This document shows positions 8,454 to 16,403 of a stretch of 64,000 bases of DNA, piece by piece. The stretch comes from Desulfopila aestuarii DSM 18488 (GTDB taxonomy: Bacteria; Desulfobacterota; Desulfobulbia; Desulfobulbales; Desulfocapsaceae), in the NCBI GenBank assembly GCA_945863875.1, contig CAMBBS010000008.1, positions 78,894 through 142,893 on the forward strand, read 5' to 3'. Both the position numbers and the translations under genes were made by a program. Below the pieces are notes generated by a model. That model was not told where the DNA came from. It searched no databases and saw only the letters and a list, made by a program, of their open reading frames with translations. Each line of letters starts with the position of its first letter. Positions within the stretch are counted from its first letter, which is position 1.

Positions 8454-9293
8454 GTGCAGCAGAACCTTTCCTTCCTTGATGTCATAAAGCAGCATATTGC
8501 CGCAGGCAATATCGTTTTGCCTGTATTAAGTTCAGCGGCCATGAGGATCCAGCAGGAGCTGGTCAAGAAAGAACCTGATATGCGAGTGGTGGAAAATCTT
8601 ATTTCCCAGGACCAGTCCCTCGCCAGCCAGGTGCTGCAAATTGCCAATTCTGCATTTTACCATGGACTCGTTGAGGTTATGACCATCAGAGCGGCTATCG
8701 TCCGCCTGGGTATGCAGGAAGTGGGACGCATAACGCTGCTGGCTGCTACCAAAAATCAATTCCGGAGTAAAAATAAAGAGCACAATAGTATCATGCACAA
8801 ATTGTGGCAGCACTCGGTAGGCTGTGCCCTGGGCGTGCAGTGGTTGTCAAAACGCTGTAAGTTTGATGAATTGAGAGGCCATGCCTTTTTTGCCGGCCTG
8901 TTTCATGACGTCGGCAAACTGTTCGTCCTCATGGTGATAGAGCAGATGAAAGAAAAAAACGCCCATATCCCCATCACCCATGCCCTGCTTATGGAGGCGA
9001 TGACCGTTCTGCACACGCAACAGGGATATAATCTCATGAAACAATGGAACCTGCCGGAAGACTACTGCGTCATTGCCAGAGACCACCACAGTAAAGATTT
9101 TGACAGCAAAAACATTCTCCTGCTGCTGGTTCGGCTCAGCAACATGGCCTGCATCAGGCTCGGTATCGGTGTAGAGCAAGATCCATCCCTGGTATTGTCG
9201 GCAACCGAAGAGGCACATCAGCTCAATCTTTCTGAAATCGACCTTGCCGAACTGGAAGTCCTCCTGGAGGATACGGCTATCCTGGCCGGTTGA
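8454..9293 (+). CDS. HDOD domain signalling protein
   Basis: A 279-residue HDOD protein. Start is the GTG at 8454, preceded by GGAG at a good distance. The domain shows IVLPVLSSAAMRIQQEL, LISQDQSLASQVLQIANSAFY and VRLGMQEVGRITLL, then an AGLFHDVGKLFVLMV block that keeps an HD pair. The family is a non-catalytic relative of HD-GYP phosphodiesterases that scaffolds regulatory complexes in motility and c-di-GMP pathways. It is transcribed with the upstream ATPase, suggesting a regulatory role in that secretion/pilus machine; this is an inference from position. Confidence 0.88.
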   Translation: MQQNLSFLDVIKQHIAAGNIVLPVLSSAAMRIQQELVKKEPDMRVVENLISQDQSLASQVLQIANSAFYHGLVEVMTIRAAIVRLGMQEVGRITLLAATKNQFRSKNKEHNSIMHKLWQHSVGCALGVQWLSKRCKFDELRGHAFFAGLFHDVGKLFVLMVIEQMKEKNAHIPITHALLMEAMTVLHTQQGYNLMKQWNLPEDYCVIARDHHSKDFDSKNILLLLVRLSNMACIRLGIGVEQDPSLVLSATEEAHQLNLSEIDLAELEVLLEDTAILAG

Positions 9294-9373
9294 TACTTTT
9301 TTCCCCCGTCAGCCGCTCCGGAAGAGGAGCTCTATCCATATCCACCAACCGGTGTAACGAGCCGGAGAGCGAA

Positions 9374-10321
9374 TCAACCAACCGTCCGCACCAACCTGCC
9401 GAACCCTCCGGGGATAGTTCCCGAGGACCAGAAGGCCCGACCCTGTTTATAATCAACAAACCAGTACCCGCCCGGTTTTCGCTGGGCGGCGACGAAAATA
9501 AACGGTTGCTCCTTGGAAAAGCACGGCTGCAAGAAAACATCCTTGCTGTTTTTCTCCGGTTCCATCAGCGACATGGCCTCTTCCATGCCCGGCAATCGCC
9601 AGTCGGAAAATCCGGCAAAACTCTTGTTGTTCAGGTCTTCGATATTTCTTTGTATGGTGCGGATGGAATTGATATCAAGACCATCCCGCTGCCACATAAG
9701 CGACGTCCGCTGATCAACAATCACCGCAGGATCCGTTGTCCTGACAAAAGAATTGTCAAACCTGCCGGACGGATTGTATTCCGAGTCAAAGAAATTCCAT
9801 CTCTTAAGCACATCGGCAATCTGATCGTCATTGATAATGACAAAATCCGGCTGCGACGGCAGAAGGACCTTCTCCCCGGTAAACACCTGTTCAGACGCAG
9901 CGGGAAGCGGCAGGCCCATGTCCTCGGTGGAGACGATTGCAACGCTCGGCACGATAAACCGGGAATCTCCCCCGTCGAGGACGTTTGCTATGAGCCACTG
10001 CTTGATCTGTTCGTCAATGGCATAACTCTTCTCAAAAGTGGATGAACGGCCCTGGCTCTTCACACACTCTTTGATAATTTCCAGGGGGGCTTTTATTTCG
10101 GCGATAATCTTCGCGTGTTTTACCGCCCTTTCCATAAGACAAAGCTTGGGTTCATCCCCCCAGTTATCAACGAAAAAATAATAGACGCACTCTTCATTGT
10201 TTCTTACTCTTTCACGGCCGCCCCATGACTCAAAGGTGCCAAAAGAAATATCCGGACTCATCTCCCAATCGATGGGACTGATGACCTGATCACCGATTTT
10301 TACCTTGTGAAACATACCCAT
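9374..10321 (-). CDS. DUF1566 (Lcl C-terminal-like) domain protein
   Basis: A 315-residue protein. The C-terminal half (from about residue 190) is a DUF1566 domain: RTSLMWQRDG, then a LNNKSFAGFSDWRLPGMEE motif, an aromatic-rich middle and AFWSSG..PGGFGRLVRTV. The N-terminal 180 residues are unrecognised and there is no signal peptide, so it seems cytoplasmic, unlike many DUF1566 proteins. I use the ATG at 10321 because GGAGAG lies 6 nt upstream; the ATG at 10333 is the alternative. It is convergent with the HDOD gene and stands alone. Function is unknown. Confidence 0.75.
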   Translation of the reverse strand: MGMFHKVKIGDQVISPIDWEMSPDISFGTFESWGGRERVRNNEECVYYFFVDNWGDEPKLCLMERAVKHAKIIAEIKAPLEIIKECVKSQGRSSTFEKSYAIDEQIKQWLIANVLDGGDSRFIVPSVAIVSTEDMGLPLPAASEQVFTGEKVLLPSQPDFVIINDDQIADVLKRWNFFDSEYNPSGRFDNSFVRTTDPAVIVDQRTSLMWQRDGLDINSIRTIQRNIEDLNNKSFAGFSDWRLPGMEEAMSLMEPEKNSKDVFLQPCFSKEQPFIFVAAQRKPGGYWFVDYKQGRAFWSSGTIPGGFGRLVRTVG

Positions 10322-10478
10322 AGTTCTCTCCATATGCTTGCATGTATGCCTAATGTATCACCGCCGGCCATATATGGTTTCCATATTATCATGGCTGGAG
10401 TAACATTGTCCGACCAGCCTGCAAATTTCTGCCTGCTCCCACTCATTATCCTACAAAATAGTAGTAACCATTATTGAT

Positions 10479-12581
10479 ATGTCTACAGAGAAAAGACCGG
10501 AAATACGAAAAAGAGGCTATCCGCTGCCCGCAGGCGTCACCAGGTTCCAGGAGGGCATAAACTTTGCCATCTTTTCCCGCCATGCCACCCGGGTAACCCT
10601 GGTCATCGACTACCAGCCCAAAGATGCCAAGGCACCCAAACGCCTGGAATTTGAGCTCGATCCCACCGAGAATCGCACCGGCGACATGTGGCATATTCTT
10701 CTCACCACCCATCAACAGAACTTCAGCTACGGCTATCGTATAGACGGTCCGCCACACAAGGCCGGCAATGGCCTGCTCTATGATGACGCAACAATCCTCA
10801 TCGATCCGTACAGCATGGCGCTCCTGCCAAGAAAATGGGGCGCCGCGGCCGCATACGGCCGGAAACCCTGCTGTAGAATCGTGCAGCATGATTTTGACTG
10901 GCAGAAGGACCGTCCGCTGCGAACGCCGTTATCCGAAACCATCATCTACGAGCTCCACGTACGCGGTTTTACCAACGACAGCAGCTCCGGAGTCACTGCG
11001 CCGGGAACCTACCGGGGAATTACCGAAAAGATCCCTTACCTGAAAAGCCTCGGTATAACCGCGGTCGAGCTCATGCCGGTCACCGAATTCGACGAAAATG
11101 ATACCGTTTTCCGCAACCCGGATAGCGACGAAGCCCTGAAAAACTTTTGGGGCTATAACCCGATATCCTTTTTTGCCGTCAATTCCGGCTACGCCAACAA
11201 TCCGGCGGAGGCCATCAATGAATTCAAGACCATGGTACTGTCCCTGCATCAGGCCGGAATCGAAGTCTATCTTGACATGGTCTACAACCATACGGGAGAG
11301 GGAGGGCACGGCGGAAAAACCAGCAGTTTTCGAGGCATCGACAACCCGATTTACTACCTCCTCGACGGAAAGAGCAATTACCTCAATTTCTCCGGCTGCG
11401 GCAACACCATAAATTGTAATCACCCGGTGGTTCGCCATCTCATCCGTGATTCTCTGCGCTTCTGGGTCACCGAGATGCATATCGATGGTTTTCGGTTCGA
11501 CCTCGCCTCGATATTCGGCCGGGACCAGCAGGGGCGCGTTCTCGCCAACCCGCCAATGATCGAGGCAATCGGCGAAGATCCGGTGCTGCGCGACACGAAA
11601 ATGATCGCCGAAGCCTGGGACGCGGCGGGCCTCTATCAAGTCGGTTCGTTTTCCACCGACCCCCGCTGGGCGGAATGGAATGGCCGCTTCCGAGACGATG
11701 TGCGGGCATTCATGATCGGGAGGGGCAATACGGTGACGCACCTGGCCACCCGTATCGCCGGCAGTTCCGACCTGTACCAGTCAAGCGGCCGCGGTCCCCT
11801 ATGTTCGATTAATTTTCTCACCAGTCACGATGGTTTTACTCTGCGTGATCTGGTCAGCTTCGACCATAAACATAACCGGGCGAACGGCGAAAACAATCGT
11901 GACGGCGATAACCACAATCTCAGCTGGAACAGCGGCCACGAGGGCCTTGCCTGTTCTGTCAGGATCGAGCGGCTCCGCCTGCGCCGCATGAAAACCTTTA
12001 CCGTCCTGCTGCTTCTTTCCCAGGGCGTGCCGATGATCTGCGCCGGAGACGAATTCGGCCGCACGCAAAACGGCAACAACAACGCCTGGTGCCAGGACAA
12101 CCGGACCAGCTGGCTGGACTGGTCCTTTTTAGAAACAAACAAGGAATTCCATCGATTCTTCAAGGAATGCATCGCCCTTCGCAAAGGTCATGCTCTTTTC
12201 CGAAGAGAAGACTTTTTCCAGCCCGTGGACGGGGTGATTGATGAACAGCAGGCGGTATCGACAGTCACCTGGCAGTACCTCACTCCCGGAGTGCAAAACT
12301 GGTCACCCGACTGCCATGGCCTGGCTTTTCTCCTGAGTCCGGCTGGCGAAGGGGAAAAATCAAGCTATTTCTTTATCATGTTGAACGGCAGCAAGGACCA
12401 GACATTGTCTTTCAAGGCCCCCGAACCACCGGGTAAGGGAAGGGCCTGGTATACGATCATCAACACAGCGGCAAAATCCCCAGACGATCTGGTCTCCCTC
12501 GTTGATGCACCGCCCCATTTGGCCAAAAAGAACATCGCCATCCCGCCCTTCGGCTGCGTTGTTTTGCAATCGGATTTTTAG
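10479..12581 (+). CDS. glgX: Glycogen debranching enzyme / isoamylase (GH13)
   Basis: A 700-residue GH13 enzyme hydrolysing alpha-1,6 branches of glycogen. An N-terminal CBM48-like domain (YPLPAGVTRFQEGINFAIFS) precedes the TIM barrel. Catalytic residues are visible: nucleophile Asp341 in DGFRFDLAS, acid/base Glu378 in MIAEAWD, and the transition-state stabilising Asp451 in TSHDGFT; VYNHTGEGG is the conserved strand-3 motif. Length and motifs match GlgX/TreX. No other glycogen gene is adjacent, so it is a lone unit here. Confidence 0.93.
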   Translation: MSTEKRPEIRKRGYPLPAGVTRFQEGINFAIFSRHATRVTLVIDYQPKDAKAPKRLEFELDPTENRTGDMWHILLTTHQQNFSYGYRIDGPPHKAGNGLLYDDATILIDPYSMALLPRKWGAAAAYGRKPCCRIVQHDFDWQKDRPLRTPLSETIIYELHVRGFTNDSSSGVTAPGTYRGITEKIPYLKSLGITAVELMPVTEFDENDTVFRNPDSDEALKNFWGYNPISFFAVNSGYANNPAEAINEFKTMVLSLHQAGIEVYLDMVYNHTGEGGHGGKTSSFRGIDNPIYYLLDGKSNYLNFSGCGNTINCNHPVVRHLIRDSLRFWVTEMHIDGFRFDLASIFGRDQQGRVLANPPMIEAIGEDPVLRDTKMIAEAWDAAGLYQVGSFSTDPRWAEWNGRFRDDVRAFMIGRGNTVTHLATRIAGSSDLYQSSGRGPLCSINFLTSHDGFTLRDLVSFDHKHNRANGENNRDGDNHNLSWNSGHEGLACSVRIERLRLRRMKTFTVLLLLSQGVPMICAGDEFGRTQNGNNNAWCQDNRTSWLDWSFLETNKEFHRFFKECIALRKGHALFRREDFFQPVDGVIDEQQAVSTVTWQYLTPGVQNWSPDCHGLAFLLSPAGEGEKSSYFFIMLNGSKDQTLSFKAPEPPGKGRAWYTIINTAAKSPDDLVSLVDAPPHLAKKNIAIPPFGCVVLQSDF

Positions 12582-12780
12582 AGACAGATTGCTTTCTCTG
12601 AACAAGACGATTCCATGGCGCTCGTTGAGAAAATCTTTGGCAGCATTTTCGCCATGTGCTACTGTTGTAGGGAGTTCGACTTTTTACGATTGATAAACTG
12701 GTAAAAAGCCGGATTTCAAGATGGCCGCGGTCGATGCAGTTGTCCAATGGTTTTTTTTCCCTTAAAGCAGAACGGATACG

Positions 12781-13302
12781 ATGACACAGATATTACTCCT
12801 GGGCGATTCGCTCGTCGCCGACCATGACTGGCAATCGCGTATGCCCTCCTACAAAGTCGTTAATCTGGGGGTTCCCGGAATGATGGCCACCGAGCTGCTT
12901 GCCCTGCTGCCGAATATCAAGCGGCAGACCCATCCTACGGATGTGATCATGGTCATGGTCGGCACCAACGACCTGCTTGCCAATAATTTCGAATTTATCA
13001 ACACCCTGAAAAAAATATTCGTCCAGCTCAGCCATGACTTCCCGACGGCGGAAATTATCGGCAACAGCCTTTTTCCCATGAAACTGCCCCACCTGCCAGA
13101 ACAGACCATCGCCAATCTCAACAGTCACATTGAGACGTTCACCACCCAGACCGGCTGTTGTTTTCTTGACACGCACAGGCGACTGCGCGATACAGACCAG
13201 GCAATTTTCCTGGAAGACGGGGTGCATCTCACCGAAGCGGCCTATGAAATATGGACACGGGCCCTGCTCGAGCATATTGCCTTTCTCATTGAGAATGACT
13301 AA
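12781..13302 (+). CDS. SGNH/GDSL-type hydrolase
   Basis: A 173-residue SGNH esterase-like protein with all four blocks: LLLGDSLVADHDW (nucleophile serine), a NLGVPG glycine block, GTNDLL (oxyanion asparagine) and DGVHLTEAAY (catalytic Asp and His). There is no signal peptide, so it is likely cytoplasmic. The substrate is unknown; close relatives act on acyl or acetyl esters. The 199 bp upstream carry no recognisable gene. It precedes an exported OB-fold-like protein by 61 bp. Confidence 0.85.
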   Translation: MTQILLLGDSLVADHDWQSRMPSYKVVNLGVPGMMATELLALLPNIKRQTHPTDVIMVMVGTNDLLANNFEFINTLKKIFVQLSHDFPTAEIIGNSLFPMKLPHLPEQTIANLNSHIETFTTQTGCCFLDTHRRLRDTDQAIFLEDGVHLTEAAYEIWTRALLEHIAFLIEND

Positions 13303-13363
13303 TATGCTCCTTCGTCAGTCGAGCAACCACAACAATTTGGCCATTTCAAAAAGGAGCTTTTTG

Positions 13364-14161
13364 ATGCATCGCAAACTTGTCTTCCAGATACTTGCCGTAC
13401 TGTTTTTTCTCAATCTTTTCTTCCTGCCGCTGCTGGCTGCGGCGATGCCGAAAGGTGCATCTCCAGGCGACACACCGGCAATTACCGGAACCATCACGGA
13501 AACAATGAACGCCTCCGGCTATACCTACATGCTCATTGACAGCGGAGCCCGGAAAACATGGGTGGCGATTCCGGCCACCACCGTGAAAAAGGGCGCTACC
13601 GTCAGCTACTACGACGGCATGGTCATGGAGAACTTTACCAGCAAAACCCTTGCTCGGACCTTTGACGCCGTGGTCTTTAGTCCAGGACTGGCCGATGAAA
13701 AAGTACCACCGGCCGGACAGGCAGCAGCGGACGATTCTTTTTCCGCCGCCATCAAGGCGGAGAAATCAACCGCCATACCGGAAGCGGCAGGGGCCCTCTC
13801 CGCCGGCAGTGCCGGAGCAATTGCCCCGCTTGAAGAAATTTCCATAGAAAAAGCGGCGGCTGAGAACGGCTATAGCGTCAAAGAAATATTTACCAGGGCG
13901 AAGGAACTTGCCGGTAAAAAAGTACAGGTACATGGCAAGGTTGTTAAATTCAGCCCGATGATCATGGGCAAAAACTGGGTGCATCTGCAGGATGGCACCG
14001 GAGACCCAATGCAGAACAGCCATGACCTGGTGATTACTACCGGGGAAACTGTGGCCGTAGACAGTATCATCACCATTGAGGGGATCCTGGCCGCTGAAAA
14101 AGACTTTGGCGCGGGTTACAAATACGCCGCCATCGTCGAAGATGCCGCCGTCAGTAAATAA
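13364..14161 (+). CDS. Exported protein with OB-fold-like domain
   Basis: A 265-residue protein. The start is the ATG at 13364, preceded by AAGGAG. A signal peptide (VFQILAVLFFLNLFFLPLLAAA) is followed by two similar halves: residues around 45-100 (ITGTITETMNASGYTYMLID and KTWVAIPATTVKKGATV) and a C-terminal part with GKKVQVHGKVVKFSPM, MGKNWVHLQDGTGDP and HDLVITTGETV. This KNW.HLQDGTG block is typical of small OB-fold proteins annotated as DNA-binding or NirD/YdeI-like, although export makes DNA binding unlikely. An Ala/Pro/Glu-rich linker separates the halves. Function unknown. Confidence 0.75.
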   Translation: MHRKLVFQILAVLFFLNLFFLPLLAAAMPKGASPGDTPAITGTITETMNASGYTYMLIDSGARKTWVAIPATTVKKGATVSYYDGMVMENFTSKTLARTFDAVVFSPGLADEKVPPAGQAAADDSFSAAIKAEKSTAIPEAAGALSAGSAGAIAPLEEISIEKAAAENGYSVKEIFTRAKELAGKKVQVHGKVVKFSPMIMGKNWVHLQDGTGDPMQNSHDLVITTGETVAVDSIITIEGILAAEKDFGAGYKYAAIVEDAAVSK

Positions 14162-14204
14162 CGCAGCATAAACAACAAAAGAGAAACAGGGGAAAAGGCG
14201 GGAA

Positions 14205-15137
14205 ATGCACTTTCTACTCGTTGGTCCAGGGGCACTCGGTTGTCTGCTCGGTGCCATTGTCTTAAAAGGAATGACCGGCAGTGACCGACTGACTGTTCTT
14301 GATCACAACGCCGATCGGGCCGGTCGGCTGAGCAGGGACGGCATTGGCTATCACCTGGAAGACCAGCTGGTGCGGTTCCCCGTCACCGCCATCGCCGACC
14401 CGCAGCTGGCCGATCCCGTCGACATTGTCCTCCTCTGCGTCAAGTCCTACGATGTCCTCAGCAGCCTGGAATTCTGCCGACCGCTGTTGTCAGAACGAGT
14501 GCTGGTCCTTTTCATGCAGAATGGCATCAGCCATCTGCAGCTGCAGGTCCATCTCGGCGAGGCCAAAGCGGCATTCGGCACGACCACCGAGGGGGCAACC
14601 CTGCTCGGTACGGGCGAGGTCAGGCACGCCGGCAGCGGCGCAACGTATCTCGGTTTTCTGAATACTCCGGAACCACAGGCTGCCGTGGGCCTGCAAATGA
14701 CCCGCGATATCCTGTCCGCCGGAGGCCTGCAGGTCCATCTGACCGACAATATCCTCGCCAGACTCTGGGCGAAACTGTTTATCAATGTCGGCATCAATGC
14801 CCTGACGGCGATTCTTGGCTGCACAAACGGGGAACTGCTGTCTCTGCCGGGGATCGACAGACGCATGGATGCGGCAATTGACGAAGCGATGCACATTGCC
14901 GGAAAGAAAAATATTCCCATCCTCGACGAGCCGCATCACGCCACCCGCCAGGTCTGCCTCAAGACGGCGAAAAACATCTCTTCGATGCTGCAGGATGTGA
15001 CCAAAAAACGACGCACGGAAATCGATGCCATCAATGGCGCTCTTGTCGTTCTCGGGAAAAAACTCGGCATCGATACGCCGGAAAACAGCCTCCTTTCGAG
15101 GCAGATAAAAGCAATGGAAGCCGGCTATGTTCGATAG
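14205..15137 (+). CDS. panE: 2-dehydropantoate 2-reductase
   Basis: A 310-residue ketopantoate reductase that makes pantoate with NADPH for coenzyme A synthesis. The N-terminal Rossmann motif is HFLLVGPGALGCLLG; the catalytic lysine and neighbouring asparagine lie in LWAKLFINVGINALTAI (about residue 190); the C-terminal helical domain carries the KTAKNISSMLQDV substrate region. Length matches the family. The 3' end overlaps the next gene by 11 bp, so they are probably one operon. ApbA/PanE paralogues of other specificity exist, so the exact substrate is moderately certain. Confidence 0.88.
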   Translation: MHFLLVGPGALGCLLGAIVLKGMTGSDRLTVLDHNADRAGRLSRDGIGYHLEDQLVRFPVTAIADPQLADPVDIVLLCVKSYDVLSSLEFCRPLLSERVLVLFMQNGISHLQLQVHLGEAKAAFGTTTEGATLLGTGEVRHAGSGATYLGFLNTPEPQAAVGLQMTRDILSAGGLQVHLTDNILARLWAKLFINVGINALTAILGCTNGELLSLPGIDRRMDAAIDEAMHIAGKKNIPILDEPHHATRQVCLKTAKNISSMLQDVTKKRRTEIDAINGALVVLGKKLGIDTPENSLLSRQIKAMEAGYVR

Positions 15138-15741
15138 TACGTATGTTCTTCCCCAGCAGGCAATCATCCCGGCCATTCCGGTGCAGGAGATCGGCTTTGA
15201 TTTTGACGGGGTCATCGCCGACACCGCCGCGGCATTTATCCGCCTGGCCTGTTCCGAATACGGTTACTGCTCGTTCACCCTGGAGGATATAACCAATTTC
15301 GAACTGGAAAATTGCCTGAATATTCCCGGCGAAGTGGTGGAAAGGATTTTTACCGACATCCTCACCGACTCGCTCACCACCCGCGTGCTGCCGATGGCCG
15401 GTGCGCTGGAATGCCTTGAACAGTTCTCCTTAACCTCCAGGGTGACCATCATCACCGCCCGCCCGCTGCACAACCCGGTTTTTGACTGGCTCGACCGTTA
15501 CCTCAGCAGCATCGCCCGGGAGAATATCAAGGTTGTCGCCACCGGTGACCATAATGATAAAGTTCGCCACATCCATGGGCATAAACTGAAATATTTCATC
15601 GACGACCGGGCCGAAACCTGCAAACAGCTGGTCCATGAAAACATCACCCCCTTTGTTTTCACCCAGCCCTGGAACAGAAACCGGCACAGCCTGCAGATGG
15701 TTGCCGACTGGCAGGAGATAAGGGCTCTCGTTGCACGCTAA
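15127..15741 (+). CDS. HAD-superfamily phosphatase, 5'(3')-deoxyribonucleotidase-like
   Basis: A 204-residue HAD hydrolase with motif I IGFDFDGVIAD (nucleophile and acid aspartates), motif II in VTIITARP, a lysine in the DKVRHIHGHK segment, and motif IV FIDDRAETC. The small cap and the IDDR signature resemble the NT5C (5'-nucleotidase, deoxy) group. It begins inside panE and precedes the Nudix gene by 25 bp, so nucleotide clean-up functions may be grouped. Substrate is not established. Confidence 0.8.
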   Translation: MFDSTYVLPQQAIIPAIPVQEIGFDFDGVIADTAAAFIRLACSEYGYCSFTLEDITNFELENCLNIPGEVVERIFTDILTDSLTTRVLPMAGALECLEQFSLTSRVTIITARPLHNPVFDWLDRYLSSIARENIKVVATGDHNDKVRHIHGHKLKYFIDDRAETCKQLVHENITPFVFTQPWNRNRHSLQMVADWQEIRALVAR

Positions 15742-15766
15742 AAATCAGAAGAGGAAAAACTGAACC

Positions 15767-16189
15767 ATGCAATGCCCCCACTGCAAGGCCGAAATAGGAG
15801 GTCACAGGAATCCTACCCCGACCGTGGATATCATTATTGAAATCGGCGACCGGATCGTCCTCATTGAGCGAAAGAATCCACCCTATGGCTGGGCACTGCC
15901 CGGAGGTTTTGTCGACTATGGCGAGTCCTATGAAACAGCGGCCCTGCGCGAAGCGGAAGAGGAAACCGGCCTGAGAGTCATGGGGCTCCGCCAGTTTCAC
16001 ACCTATTCCGCGCCGGACCGGGACCCGCGTGGCCACACCGCCTCGACCGTTTTTATCGGCACATCCGACGGTTCGCCCCGGGCCGGAGATGATGCCGCCC
16101 GGGCGGAGCTTTTCGGCCAAGAGACTCTCCCGCCCCTGGCCTTCGATCATGCCAGGATCCTGGCAGATTATTTCCAAAGCAAAAAATAA
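15767..16189 (+). CDS. Nudix hydrolase
   Basis: A 140-residue Nudix enzyme. A short N-terminal CPHC knuckle is followed by the Nudix fold and a complete Nudix box from [20 protein letters not shown] to the final TGL, with the required E and REAEEE residues. Relatives hydrolyse ADP-ribose or other nucleoside diphosphate derivatives; specificity cannot be read from the sequence. It follows the HAD phosphatase gene and ends 4 bp before a terminator that serves the opposite strand. Confidence 0.88.
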   Translation: MQCPHCKAEIGGHRNPTPTVDIIIEIGDRIVLIERKNPPYGWALPGGFVDYGESYETAALREAEEETGLRVMGLRQFHTYSAPDRDPRGHTASTVFIGTSDGSPRAGDDAARAELFGQETLPPLAFDHARILADYFQSKK

Positions 16190-16193
16190 AAAA

Positions 16194-16229
16194 GCCGTCC
16201 AGGGCGGAATTTTCTCCGCTCTGGACGGC
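16194..16229 (-). terminator. Strong intrinsic terminator for typA and the small downstream ORF
   Basis: A 15-bp stem with one G-U pair (arms 16194-16208 and 16215-16229) and a 6-nt loop. Upstream on the plus strand lies an A-rich run (16181-16193), which reads as a U-tract in minus-strand RNA. It therefore terminates transcripts coming from typA. Confidence 0.85.
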
Positions 16230-16300
16230 CCACCCTACAACACCGTCCGCAACAGCCAATACGTGAAAAGACCCATACCTATGGACCCGTAAATCATCAT

Positions 16301-16396
16301 TCACGGCGTGCAGTTACTGCCGTACTTCTTGGCGATAAAACCAAAGGTGGCCAGGCCGATCAGACCGGCCCCGGCCAGAAGCAGTATTTCTTTCAT
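16301..16396 (-). CDS. 31-residue single-span membrane peptide downstream of typA
   Basis: Too short for routine prediction. Starting at the ATG at 16396, 7 nt after the typA stop, it encodes 31 residues: MKEI, a hydrophobic run (LLLAGAGLIGLATFGFIA), then KKYGSNCTP, ending TGA at 16301. A GGGGG ribosome-binding sequence lies in the typA stop region. A strong terminator follows about 70 bp downstream, so it is the last gene of the typA transcript. Composition (one membrane span, positive C-terminal flank, a single cysteine) looks like a real small membrane protein, but I recognise no family. Confidence 0.55.
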   Translation of the reverse strand: MKEILLLAGAGLIGLATFGFIAKKYGSNCTP

Positions 16397-16403
16397 AAGA
16401 ATG

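Noticed and set aside
9294..9373. Terminator between the HDOD and DUF1566 genes
   Set aside because: Only short 5-bp GC stems without a following T-run.
12582..12780. Possible small RNA or hairpin (CTTTTTA...TAAAAAG) before the SGNH hydrolase
   Set aside because: Only a 7-bp AT-rich stem with a 15-nt loop; no conserved RNA core seen.
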